Assembly (NCBI GenBank): GCA_012103505.1
Contig: WLWP01000001.1
Location: forward strand, 744,001 to 808,000
Reading direction: 5' to 3'
Length of the DNA stretch: 64,000 bases
DNA from: Pseudomonadales bacterium
Lineage (GTDB): Bacteria; Pseudomonadota; Gammaproteobacteria; Pseudomonadales; Azotimanducaceae
A program made the position numbers and the translations under genes. The notes beneath the pieces are model-generated. The model was not told the DNA's origin and did no database searches. It saw only the letters and a list, made by a program, of their open reading frames with translations. Shown here piece after piece: positions 39,476-47,518 of the stretch; position 1 is the first letter of the stretch, and each line of letters opens with the position of its first letter.

Positions 39476-40411
39476 TTAAACTGCTTTTGTATCGGCTAGG
39501 AAGATGCACGTAGGGCAGCTTCCATCAACCGCCTGCGCGTCTGATTCGCTTTGATACTGTGGTGTATCGAAGCGCTCAACGCGATTATCGGCATGCTCAT
39601 TCGAACTTTGGTCCGATTGCTTGTGAGGTCTCATGACACTGTCTTTCCAACTGTGGTCTGTGGCCCACTCGAAAGGTAAGTGGCTGATCTGCCCAGGTTC
39701 TGCTTGCGCAAATGCCTCTAATGTTGCGGTCATGATGGCGTCTTGCTCGCTGCCGTTGTCTCTGCGACCAGCGGTGTGCCCGAGAGGGTAGTCGAGATAT
39801 ACAGCTCGCGGCGGATTGACGGCTGCCGTGATGGAGAGCGCGCTCGACATGCACAGTGTTGGTATGCCCCGACGTTCGATCTCTTTTGCGATCAGTCCCA
39901 CGGACTGGTGGCAGACAGGTCAGGCAGGGACCAATAACGCTAGATCAACTTCGTCGGTTACGAGTCTATCTGCAATTGCTGGTGCGAGAATGCTCTCGAC
40001 TTTGCGTGTGGAGTAGATCCCACCCATAAATGTGTAGGCTTGACGTGCCAAGGCGCCGAGCTTGCCAGCGCTGACCATCCGTTTAAGCGTATCGACGGGG
40101 AAAACCACATTCATGTCATCGCGAGCGTCAGTCAGATCGTATGCGAAATGTGTGGCCCGTCGTTCACTAACTGGTGCATCGACATCAATTTCTCTGTAAC
40201 TAAAGTCGTCCTTAAAGTGGAACGCGACTTGCCCCTTGAGATAGATACCTCCGGATGCGACAAGCGATATTTTGGCATCGGCAATGGGTTTTGCGAGAGG
40301 AGTGAAGGGCGGCGGTTCTTCTGCGTGTACCCACTGATAGGGTGGGTAGCCAAGAGATGCGTACTGATCTCGTGTCCTTTGAATGTAGTCGATTGGTGCT
40401 TGTGCTGACAT
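39476..40411 (-). CDS. GrdB-family (glycine/sarcosine/betaine reductase B-like) selenoprotein
   Basis: The full gene has 311 residues if the TGA at 39920-39922 is read as selenocysteine (residue 164). Upstream ends DEVDLALLVPA; downstream in the same frame runs P-V-C-H-Q-S-V-G-L-I-A-K-E-I-E. U-P-V-C-H-Q is the redox motif of the GrdB/PrdB-like family, in which the U position is Sec or Cys, so the TGA coincides exactly with the catalytic residue. A perfect 6-bp hairpin with a GTG loop begins 13 nt after TGA, where bacterial SECIS elements lie. The C-terminus adds a CPTC pair. True glycine reductases belong to anaerobic clostridia; proteobacterial relatives have unknown substrates. It is first in an operon with MlrC- and M28-like genes. 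Annotation software would split it at 39920. Confidence 0.85.
39893..39922 (-). promoter_or_regulatory. Sec codon and candidate SECIS hairpin
   Basis: On the minus strand, TGA (39920-39922) is followed by 12 nt and then CAGTCC-GTG-GGACTG (39907-39893), a perfect 6-bp stem with a three-base loop holding G and U. The loop lies 19-21 nt after the UGA, within the usual bacterial SECIS range of about 16-37 nt. Confidence 0.7.
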
Positions 40412-40559
40412 TTTCCCTCAAACCTGACCCGTCGCATGAGACTGTAGCAAATCCGGTTGCAAACCTCAGTGATGATGTTCTGGCGCGTAGCCATCGATTT
40501 TTACCATCGGATGAGATATATCTGAACGCAGCATTTTATGGGAAATTCTAAGGGGAAAC

Positions 40560-41339
40560 ATGAGCGATCTACTGTACGAGGTGAATGACCATGTCGGAGT
40601 CATCACGCTGAACCGACCGGAAGCGATGAACTCTTTGACCTATCAGCTCTATGCTGATCTCGAAGACACCGTACGAAATAGCGAAGCGCGCGCACTGATC
40701 ATCACAGCCACTGGTCGGGCATTTTGCGCGGGTGACGACGTGAAACAGATCCTAGGTAATCCAGAGCCTGCACCGCAGGAGTTCAGGGACCGTTCGAAGA
40801 AGACGGGTGGTTTAACGCCTGCAGCTGATGCTTTGTTGCACACGGATATACCGGTTATCGCCGCCGTCAATGGCGCAGCCGTTGGTTGGGGTATGGAACT
40901 TGCACTGATGGCAGATATACGCGTGGCTTCTGTGAATGCGAAATTTGGTGAGCTATTTGTGATTCGCGGGCTCTGTTGTGATGCGCCGGGTCTGGGTCGC
41001 CTGGCACAGTTGGTTGGCCGAGAAAAAGCCGCGGAGTTGCTATTTACGGGCGAGCTGATCGATGCGGAGACCGCGCACGCTATCGGTCTCGTCGGTCGTG
41101 TGGTGCCACACGAGGATTTGATGGATCAAGCTCATGAAATTGCTGGCAAGATTGCGCGCAATCCGCCGTTGGCCGTCCAAGCTCTGAAAGCTGGACTTAG
41201 GCACACATTGGAACCTGATTGGCGGGACACGGGTCGGTGGGCGAGTGAACAAATCGGCAGACTGCGAACGACGGAAGATTCGAAGGAAGGCGTCGCGGCG
41301 TTCTTAGAAAAGCGTGAGCCAGTTTACACGGGCCGGTAA
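40560..41339 (+). CDS. Enoyl-CoA hydratase/isomerase family protein
   Basis: This 259 aa crotonase-fold protein begins VGVITLNRPEAMNSL and has the oxyanion-hole pair AFCAGDDVKQ and NGAAVGWGMELALMADIRVAS. The first catalytic Glu of classical hydratases (in FGxPE) is replaced: here it reads FGELFVIRG. The second Glu position (KAAELLFTG) is kept. It may therefore be an isomerase or another crotonase. It is divergent from the selenoprotein operon and starts after AGGGGAA. The substrate is unknown. Confidence 0.85.
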   Translation: MSDLLYEVNDHVGVITLNRPEAMNSLTYQLYADLEDTVRNSEARALIITATGRAFCAGDDVKQILGNPEPAPQEFRDRSKKTGGLTPAADALLHTDIPVIAAVNGAAVGWGMELALMADIRVASVNAKFGELFVIRGLCCDAPGLGRLAQLVGREKAAELLFTGELIDAETAHAIGLVGRVVPHEDLMDQAHEIAGKIARNPPLAVQALKAGLRHTLEPDWRDTGRWASEQIGRLRTTEDSKEGVAAFLEKREPVYTGR

Positions 41340-41375
41340 GCCCACTGGTCGAGCTGATCTTGTTCGGGTTGCGGA

Positions 41376-41801
41376 CTAACGATCAGTCCAGCCAGGACCA
41401 CTGGAATCTGCCAGTTCACCATCGATGTAGACACTGACCTTGTTTGTATAGAACGAGGCATACTTAGCGATGGGTAGGCATTCGTCATAGGGATCAAGGT
41501 AGGCCCAGATGGCATCTTCTATGCGCCCTTGCTCGGTCTCAATGTGCCAGTAGCTCGCATAGCCTTTGAAAGGGCAGTAGGTCTGCGTGTCCGATGACGT
41601 GAGTGCGCCATGGTTGAGATCCTTGGTCGGCAGGTACCAGACTGGCTTGTGTTTGGTTTCATTGAGTAGGACGGCGTCGTCGCTACTCGCGACAACAAGC
41701 TCTCCAGCTTTGACTTCTACTTTCTGGCCGAGTGGTTGGGTCGTCACTTCGTAGGCGGGATGCTTTTCGAATCCCGGGGCTGGATTGGACATGGCGTTCA
41801 C
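41376..41801 (-). CDS. DUF427 domain protein
   Basis: The product is 141 aa (or 138 from the ATG at 41792). DUF427 signature segments are visible: VVASSDDAVLLNETKHKPVWYLP, TYCPFKGYASYWHI and AIWAYLDPYDECLPIAKYASFY. The function is unknown; the fold is a beta-tent. It lies between the enoyl-CoA hydratase and the NAD-dependent oxidoreductase, on the other strand. Confidence 0.88.
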   Translation of the reverse strand: MNAMSNPAPGFEKHPAYEVTTQPLGQKVEVKAGELVVASSDDAVLLNETKHKPVWYLPTKDLNHGALTSSDTQTYCPFKGYASYWHIETEQGRIEDAIWAYLDPYDECLPIAKYASFYTNKVSVYIDGELADSSGPGWTDR

Positions 41802-41851
41802 TATTACGATGGCTTGTCGCTGAGCTTATCAGAATTGAGGGGATGGGAACT

Positions 41852-42943
41852 ATGGCAACCGCCTTAGTCGTTGGAGGCACCGGACCGACCGGACACTTTG
41901 TGGTCAACGGCTTGATTGCTCGAGGGTTTGAGGTGGCCATCTTGCATACAGGTCGACATGAGGTCGATGAAATACCAGATTCTGTTGAGCATATACATAC
42001 AAATCCATTTGCTATTGACGAACTCAATGCGGCTATCGCCGACCGAACTTGGGATCTGGTCATTGCAACCTATGGAAGGCTGCGAGCAACGGCCGCAGCA
42101 TTTGTCGGTAAAACTGGGAAATTCATATCAGTTGGTGGTGGTCCAGCTTATCGCGGATATATGAATGCGGACGCAACCTATCCTACTGGCATGCTCGTCC
42201 CGGTACCCGAGGAGGCGCCAAAAACGCGCAGCGAAGAGGAAGATGGCAAAGGCTATCGAGTGCTTCGAAGTGAAGAGGTGGTCTTCGACTTACATCCAGA
42301 CGCGTCGCACTTTCGTTACCCTTATATCTACGGCAAATATCAAGTCGTGCCGAGAGAATGGCCAGTTGTCCGCAGGATACTAGACGGGCGCAAAGAATTA
42401 GTTTTGCCTGACGGCGGGCACTACCTCAATCACCATGGCGCGGCAGCCAATATGGCGCACGCGGTCTTGTTGGCGGTCGACCATGCTGGACCCGCAGCAG
42501 GTCAAATCTATAACTGCGGAGACGAGCGGGTTCTGTCGCTCGCGCAGGTCGTTCAAGTACTTTGCGACGCGCTTGAAGCTAAGTTAGAAGTTGTTTCGAT
42601 GCCCTATGAGCTAGCGGTTAGCGCACGACCGATGGTCGGTCAACCCTGGACAAGCCATCGTGTATTTGACTTGTCCAAGATCAAGACGCAGCTAGGTTAC
42701 AAGGATATCGTCGATCCAGTGGAGGCGCTTAAGACCGTTGCCGTTTGGTTGCGGGACAACCCGATAGGTGAGAGAGGCGAACGGGGATTGCAGGATCCGT
42801 TCGACTATGCAGCAGAGGATAGACTGATTGCCAACTGGCGTACAGCGGTGGCCTCAATGTCAGATCCGGCCTTCGATCGCCTACCCGGTTTTACTGGCAG
42901 CTATAGTGGCCCAGGCGGCTCGGTCAGAAAATCAGAATGGTAG
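41852..42943 (+). CDS. NAD-dependent epimerase/reductase family protein
   Basis: The protein is 363 aa from ATG 41852, with GAGGGG 9 bases upstream. An N-terminal Rossmann motif reads VVGGTGPTGHFVVNGL. SVGGGPAYRGYMN and RYPYIYGKYQVVPREWPVVRRIL are typical of the extended/atypical SDR or isoflavone-reductase-like group; the usual YxxxK is not clear (YRGYMN). The C-terminal half has YNCGDERVLSLAQVVQ. It leads a run with MaoC and acyl-CoA dehydrogenase genes, which suggests a shared catabolic pathway. Confidence 0.8.
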   Translation: MATALVVGGTGPTGHFVVNGLIARGFEVAILHTGRHEVDEIPDSVEHIHTNPFAIDELNAAIADRTWDLVIATYGRLRATAAAFVGKTGKFISVGGGPAYRGYMNADATYPTGMLVPVPEEAPKTRSEEEDGKGYRVLRSEEVVFDLHPDASHFRYPYIYGKYQVVPREWPVVRRILDGRKELVLPDGGHYLNHHGAAANMAHAVLLAVDHAGPAAGQIYNCGDERVLSLAQVVQVLCDALEAKLEVVSMPYELAVSARPMVGQPWTSHRVFDLSKIKTQLGYKDIVDPVEALKTVAVWLRDNPIGERGERGLQDPFDYAAEDRLIANWRTAVASMSDPAFDRLPGFTGSYSGPGGSVRKSEW

Positions 42944-42998
42944 TCAGTGTCTGGCTGAGCCTAGAGAATTCAACCCTACAAATAGAAAAGGAATAAAA

Positions 42999-43532
42999 AT
43001 GGTCGCAGAAGCAAAACCAGTTGGTGAGCAGCGGTTCCGAGAGTCATACGGGCGCTACCTCGAAGATTTTAACGTCGGTGATGTTTATGAACACCGCCCA
43101 GGCCGAAGCATCACCGAGACAGATAACACGTGGTTTACTTTGTTAACGATGAACCAGCATCCGCTTCATTTTGATCGCGAGTACGGTAGCAAAACAGAAT
43201 TCGGGCAGGTCTTGGTGAATTCCTGCCTGACAATTTCACTCGTAACAGGAATGTCAGTTTCCGACATTTCCCAGAAGACGATTGCCAACTTAGGCTGGGA
43301 CAAGGTGCGATTGTCTGGCCCCGTTTTTATTGGTGATACCCTGTATGCAGAATCCACCGTGTTGTCGATACGCGAGTCCAAGAGTCGCCCTAATCAAGGC
43401 ATCGTTACAGTCGAGAGTGTGGGTAAAAAACAAGACGGCACACAGGTCATCAGCTTTGAGCGCTCCATGCTCATCCCTAAGCGCGGCTTCGCGATTGATG
43501 ACGAGTTCGCTGCGGTAGAGATTTTTCAATGA
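42999..43532 (+). CDS. MaoC-like dehydratase
   Basis: This 177 aa hot-dog fold protein has RSITETDNTWFTLLTMNQHPLHFDREY and FGQVLVNSCLTIS, matching the hydratase-2/MaoC catalytic segment (Asp and His in D-N-x-W... N-x-H-P-L-H). It hydrates or dehydrates enoyl-CoA thioesters. The ATG at 42999 has AAGGA upstream. Its stop overlaps the acyl-CoA dehydrogenase start by 4 nt. Confidence 0.88.
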   Translation: MVAEAKPVGEQRFRESYGRYLEDFNVGDVYEHRPGRSITETDNTWFTLLTMNQHPLHFDREYGSKTEFGQVLVNSCLTISLVTGMSVSDISQKTIANLGWDKVRLSGPVFIGDTLYAESTVLSIRESKSRPNQGIVTVESVGKKQDGTQVISFERSMLIPKRGFAIDDEFAAVEIFQ

Positions 43533-44659
43533 ACGATGATCAAATAATTCTGGATGCAGTAGACAAATTCCTCGACAAGGAGGTTAAGCCTGTAGCGAAA
43601 GATCTTGAGCTTGCAGATGAATATCCCCACGAAATTGTAGAAAAGATGAAAGTACTGGGCCTCTTTGGTGCCACGATTGGCACCCAATATGGCGGTATGG
43701 GTCTTACCGCTGTGACCTACGCGCAAATAGTCGAGCGAGTTTCGGCAGTTTGGATGAGCGTGTGTGGGATCTTTAATTCGCATCTCATTATGTGCGCTGC
43801 GCTTGAACGATTTGGCACTGAAGACCTTAAGGAACGTTACTTGCCGCGCATGGCGACGGGTGAGTTGCGTGGTGGTATCGCGCTGACGGAGCCTGATTGC
43901 GGTACAGACCTACAAGCCATTCGAACCCGAGCCACTAAGGATGGGGAAGAATATGTCGTGTCTGGTACGAAGCAGTGGATCACGAATTCGGTTGAAGGAA
44001 ATATACTCGCGGTTCTAGTCAAAACAGATTCGCAGATCGAACCTAGGCACAAGGGGATGAGTCTTCTCCTCGTAGAAAAGTCATCAGGCTATCAAGCGCA
44101 CAAACTGAAGAAGCTTGGGTATCGTGGGGTGGATACTGGGGAGGTGGTTTTTTCAGATCTGCGAGTCCCACGAGACCAGTTGATCGGTGCCGATGAAGGT
44201 CGAGGCTTGCAGCAAATTCTGTCGGGTCTCGCTCTGGGTCGGATTAACGTTGCGGCACGGGGCGTGGGAGTCGCCAAGGCGGCTTTGGATGCGAGTGTCT
44301 CATACGCCCAGATACGCAAGACGTTTGGTGAGCCCATTGGCCAACATCAAGCGATACAGATTAAGTTGGCGGATATGGCGACAAAGGTTGAGGCTGCACG
44401 ACTCTTGACCGATAAGGCAGCGCGCGCGTACGACAGTGGCGAGCGATGCGATCTAGAGGCGGGGATGGCAAAACTCTTCGCCACCGAGGCTGCGATGGAG
44501 AACAGCAACGAGGCTTTGCGAGTGCATGGCGCCTACGGCTATTCGCCAGAAAATGTCGTTGAGCGATATTACCGGGATGCGCCTCTTTTGGTCGTTGGCG
44601 AGGGGACTAACGAGTTACAGCGAATAATAATAGCGCGCCAGTTATTAGAGCGAGGTTGA
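43529..44659 (+). CDS. Acyl-CoA dehydrogenase
   Basis: The product is 376 aa with the full acyl-CoA dehydrogenase layout: N-terminal helical domain, beta domain with GGIALTEPDCGTDLQAI and KQWITNS (FAD contacts), and a C-terminal helical domain with RKTFGEPIGQHQAIQIKLADM and DAPLLVVGEGTNELQRIIIARQLL, where a Glu near GTNE is the probable base. It overlaps the MaoC gene by 4 nt. Together with the epimerase-like gene it forms a probable CoA-thioester catabolic operon. The chain length is unknown. Confidence 0.93.
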   Translation: MNDDQIILDAVDKFLDKEVKPVAKDLELADEYPHEIVEKMKVLGLFGATIGTQYGGMGLTAVTYAQIVERVSAVWMSVCGIFNSHLIMCAALERFGTEDLKERYLPRMATGELRGGIALTEPDCGTDLQAIRTRATKDGEEYVVSGTKQWITNSVEGNILAVLVKTDSQIEPRHKGMSLLLVEKSSGYQAHKLKKLGYRGVDTGEVVFSDLRVPRDQLIGADEGRGLQQILSGLALGRINVAARGVGVAKAALDASVSYAQIRKTFGEPIGQHQAIQIKLADMATKVEAARLLTDKAARAYDSGERCDLEAGMAKLFATEAAMENSNEALRVHGAYGYSPENVVERYYRDAPLLVVGEGTNELQRIIIARQLLERG

Positions 44660-44754
44660 CCCGCGGTAACTGGAGCTAGGTAGGGATAGGAAGAGGAAAA
44701 GGGCTAACTTAAGAAAAGGACTCAGAAAAGGACTCAGAAAAGAAAGTGCCGCTC

Positions 44755-44961
44755 CTAGGCAGCGTGACTGAGTTCTCCGGCGCGTGCGCTCAGGGATTTT
44801 TGTGTCAGATCATCAATTAGGTCAGCGGTAAAATCCCGACATCCGCCGCAACCTGTACCCGCACCAAGCTCCGCTTGGATCGATAGGAAATCTCGATGAC
44901 CATCGGCAACTGCTTGCTTGATTTGTCGATCGGTAACGCCGTGGCACATACATACATACAT
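44755..44961 (-). CDS. bfd: Bacterioferritin-associated ferredoxin
   Basis: Bfd (68 aa) is a small 2Fe-2S protein that reduces bacterioferritin and releases stored iron. The cysteines C4 and C6 (YVCMCHGVTD) and the pair in GAGTGCGGCRD give the Bfd ligand pattern. The start at 44961 gives the proper N-terminus MYVCMCHG; a longer frame upstream is not supported. It is divergent from bfr across a Fur-box-bearing spacer. Confidence 0.92.
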   Translation of the reverse strand: MYVCMCHGVTDRQIKQAVADGHRDFLSIQAELGAGTGCGGCRDFTADLIDDLTQKSLSARAGELSHAA

Positions 44962-44976
44962 GGGGTGAGTATAAAT

Positions 44977-44995
44977 AGAAATGATTCTCGATTGC
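44977..44995. promoter_or_regulatory. Candidate Fur box, bfd side
   Basis: On the minus strand this 19-mer contains GAGAATCATTT and matches about 11 of 19 positions of the classical Fur consensus. It lies 16 bp upstream of the bfd start. Iron regulation of bfd is common in gammaproteobacteria, so the site is plausible. Confidence 0.5.
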
Positions 44996-45029
44996 AATAT
45001 CATTGTAAGTCGTTTTAGTCTTGTCGGAT

Positions 45030-45048
45030 GCGAATAATTATCGTTATA
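45030..45048. promoter_or_regulatory. Candidate Fur box, central bfd/bfr spacer
   Basis: The minus-strand 19-mer (GATAATTATTC core) matches about 13 of 19 positions of the Fur consensus, the better of the two sites. It lies about 83 bp before bfr and 69 bp before bfd and could act on either divergent promoter. Confidence 0.55.
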
Positions 45049-45130
45049 TATCAATAGCTTATAGCTTATATGTTTTGCTTTTTGACACGATTGTAGGCAA
45101 ACTGCGCCTGCCCCATTTGCAAGGAATGCT

Positions 45131-45598
45131 ATGAAATCCCTCGATCCGAAAATCATTGAGCATCTTAATATTGTGCTTAAGAATGAGCTAACCGCGATAA
45201 ATCAGTATTTTCTGCATGCGAAGATGCTGCAGGATTGGGGTTTGACCGAGATTGCTAGCCATACGAAGGGCGAGTCTATCGATGAGATGAAGCACGCAGA
45301 TACGCTCATTGAACGTATCCTTTTTCTCGAGGGTCTGCCGAATCTACAAGATCTTGGCAAACTGATGATCGGCGAAAACGTCCAAGAAATACTCGAGTGT
45401 GATCTGAAGCTCGAGATGTTGGCCATGCCAGCGTTACGTGACGCGATCGGATATTGTGAAACTCAGAGCGACTATGTGAGTCGACAATTGTTTCGTGATA
45501 TTTTGGACTCCGAGGAAGAGCACGTCGATTGGTTAGAAACCCAGTTGGGTTTGATTGATAAGATGGGGCTCGAAAATTACATTCAAGCAAAAACGTAG
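45131..45598 (+). CDS. bfr: Bacterioferritin
   Basis: Bacterioferritin (155 aa) stores iron in a 24-subunit shell with heme b between subunits. Ferroxidase ligands are visible at E19, Y26, E52, H55 ([13 protein letters not shown]) and, later, in LECDLKLE and [11 protein letters not shown]; the heme-binding Met is in IDEMKHA (M53). [14 protein letters not shown] and [11 protein letters not shown] match the family closely. Divergent bfd and Fur sites indicate iron-responsive control. Confidence 0.96.
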   Translation: MKSLDPKIIEHLNIVLKNELTAINQYFLHAKMLQDWGLTEIASHTKGESIDEMKHADTLIERILFLEGLPNLQDLGKLMIGENVQEILECDLKLEMLAMPALRDAIGYCETQSDYVSRQLFRDILDSEEEHVDWLETQLGLIDKMGLENYIQAKT

Positions 45599-45670
45599 AT
45601 GAGTATTGGGGTGCGGCAATTCTAGGCAAGGGTCCGCAACAATGCCATGCACAGAAAGGGGAAGGAAGGA

Positions 45671-46051
45671 GTGAAGCTCAGAGTACGTGGCAATACGCTA
45701 CGACTGCGATTGACGCGCAGCGAAGTGGATACCATTGGGGCAGGTGAGGTCGTGGAGGAAGTGACTCAGTTTCCAGATGGTAGTGAATTCTGCTACCGGC
45801 TAGTCCCAGGTCATGCGGAAGAGGCAAGCCAAAACTCCAACGATGCAGGTCACACGATCACGATAGAAGTTCCCAAAGGTCGTGCGGCTACCTGGGCGGA
45901 ATCTAATGAGGTTGGTTTTTCCGGGGATGAGCCGTTTGACGTTGGTTCGTTAGCCATCTTGATTGAAAAAGACTTTTCTTGCGTCACCCCGCGCAGTGGT
46001 GAAGAAGAACTCGATACATTTCCTAATCCAAACGCGGAAGGTGTCGCTTAA
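45671..46051 (+). CDS. Conserved hypothetical protein (DUF7009-like)
   Basis: The product is about 126 aa from a GTG start at 45671, preceded by a purine-rich stretch; an ATG at 45647 adds 8 residues. It begins KLRVRGNTLRLRLTRSEV, then EFCYRLVP and TITIEVPKGRAATWAES, and resembles small proteins annotated as DUF7009. The chain ends in an acidic tail (EEELDTFPNPN). No function can be given. It converges on mobA with a 9-nt gap. Confidence 0.65.
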   Translation: MKLRVRGNTLRLRLTRSEVDTIGAGEVVEEVTQFPDGSEFCYRLVPGHAEEASQNSNDAGHTITIEVPKGRAATWAESNEVGFSGDEPFDVGSLAILIEKDFSCVTPRSGEEELDTFPNPNAEGVA

Positions 46052-46060
46052 AGCACACCT

Positions 46061-46630
46061 TCAAGTCACTAGGTCACCTACTTCGTTAACGTTCAAAAAC
46101 CAATCCGGCTTGGGCACGTCAACTGACCTAATACCTGCCGTTTCCAGAAACCGCCAAACTTCGCCATGTCCTTCCTGAATAAACACTCGCAGCTTCGGCC
46201 CAAGGCTAGTGCGTAAAATCATGTGTAGGTTCTGTTGCCGTTGGCCATCATGAGCGACGACACCAGCATCTGCCTCTAACAGCTGCTCGGCGAGTAGATG
46301 CCACCAACTTACCGGCAAACATGGCGAGTCTCCCGGACTGACTAACAACCAATCAGTGCTGGCTCGTTCGAGACCGCCAAGCACGCCGTTTAATGGCGTT
46401 GCGAGATCGGTGCCAACCTCACGGTCGGTAAACGTTCTACCGCGCTTTTCGTATTCATCCAGGTTTCGGTTTGCGCTTATCAGCAGTGGCAGATCTGAGG
46501 CGGAGGCGACTACGAGGTCGAGCATCGGTGTGCCAGAATACGGGATTAGAGGTTTATCTTGCCCGCGCATTCGAGACCCCATGCCGCCACAGAGGATGAG
46601 TAACGAGAGGTTGTCGGATGACATCTTCAT
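46061..46630 (-). CDS. mobA: Molybdenum cofactor guanylyltransferase
   Basis: MobA attaches GMP to molybdopterin to form the guanine dinucleotide cofactor. The protein is 189 aa. The nucleotide-binding loop LCGGMGSRMRGQDKPL is at residues 13-28, followed by LATPLNGVLGGL and LVSPGDSPCLP (metal Asp), and a C-terminal NVNEVGDL. No molybdoenzyme is encoded in this window, so a molybdoenzyme elsewhere in the genome is expected. Confidence 0.92.
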   Translation of the reverse strand: MKMSSDNLSLLILCGGMGSRMRGQDKPLIPYSGTPMLDLVVASASDLPLLISANRNLDEYEKRGRTFTDREVGTDLATPLNGVLGGLERASTDWLLVSPGDSPCLPVSWWHLLAEQLLEADAGVVAHDGQRQQNLHMILRTSLGPKLRVFIQEGHGEVWRFLETAGIRSVDVPKPDWFLNVNEVGDLVT

Positions 46631-46747
46631 GGCGTTACAAACTACAATCCTTTAGTGGCAGTTGGAAGGGCTTAGCTTGAATCAGGTGTCTTGACTAAAA
46701 GCCACGTATCGACTTTGCTAGAGCGTACCTATTAGAGGAATAACGAC

Positions 46748-47509
46748 ATGGATTTATTTACCTTGCGCAAGTTGCGGCAATTATCGGTCTCGTTTGTCGT
46801 GATCGGCTTACTGGGGGCCTGTACGACGACAACAGGTGGTTCGAGCACTGTACCCTCGGCCGAACTCCCAGCGCGTCCCGAGGCGGATGTTGCACGCGAC
46901 GATGGTCGCAAGCCTTTTGCTGTATTGGATTTTTTAGGCGTTGAACCAGGCATGAAAGTGGTGGATGTTCTCGCCTCTTCTGGTTATTACACCGAGGCTC
47001 TTGCTCACGCGGTGGGTCCGGAAGGCACCGTGTACGCACAGAATCCAGCGATCCTGTTGCGATTGTTCGGTGGTAGAAACGATAAGGCACTGAATGCACG
47101 GCTCATGGGCAACAGGTTATCTAACGTCCGGCGCCTAGACAGAGAATTTGATGACTTAGGCTTAGTTGCAGGGAGCATTGACGTTGCTGTGACCACCTTG
47201 AATTTTCACGACTTATACAACCGCGACCCCGAGCAGGCGGCAGGTATGTTGGCTGTGCTCAAGGGTGTACTGAAACCAGGTGGTGTACTGGGAATCATCG
47301 ACCACAACAGCAACGACGGTGCTGATCATGCAACCCTCCATCGGATGCCTGTCAGTGATGCGATCGCCGCAGCAGAGGCAGCCGGTTTTACGGTCGAGAC
47401 GAGTGATGTGCTCGCCAACCCGGAAGATGATCGTACCCAAGGCCCTTTCACCGAAGGACTGCGTGGGTACACCGATCGGTTTGTCCTAAAGCTTACTAAA
47501 CCCGAATAA
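46748..47509 (+). CDS. Methyltransferase-like lipoprotein
   Basis: The product is 253 aa with a lipobox (VIGLLGAC, about residue 25) and a class I methyltransferase fold: MKVVDVLASSGYYTEALAHAVGPEGTVYAQ (motif I region), DVAVTTLNFHDLYN, and LKPGGVLGIIDHNS. An enzyme of this fold behind a lipoprotein signal is unusual since SAM is cytoplasmic, but such predicted methyltransferases are common in gammaproteobacteria. The function is unknown. Confidence 0.8.
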   Translation: MDLFTLRKLRQLSVSFVVIGLLGACTTTTGGSSTVPSAELPARPEADVARDDGRKPFAVLDFLGVEPGMKVVDVLASSGYYTEALAHAVGPEGTVYAQNPAILLRLFGGRNDKALNARLMGNRLSNVRRLDREFDDLGLVAGSIDVAVTTLNFHDLYNRDPEQAAGMLAVLKGVLKPGGVLGIIDHNSNDGADHATLHRMPVSDAIAAAEAAGFTVETSDVLANPEDDRTQGPFTEGLRGYTDRFVLKLTKPE

Positions 47510-47518
47510 TTCTATGAT

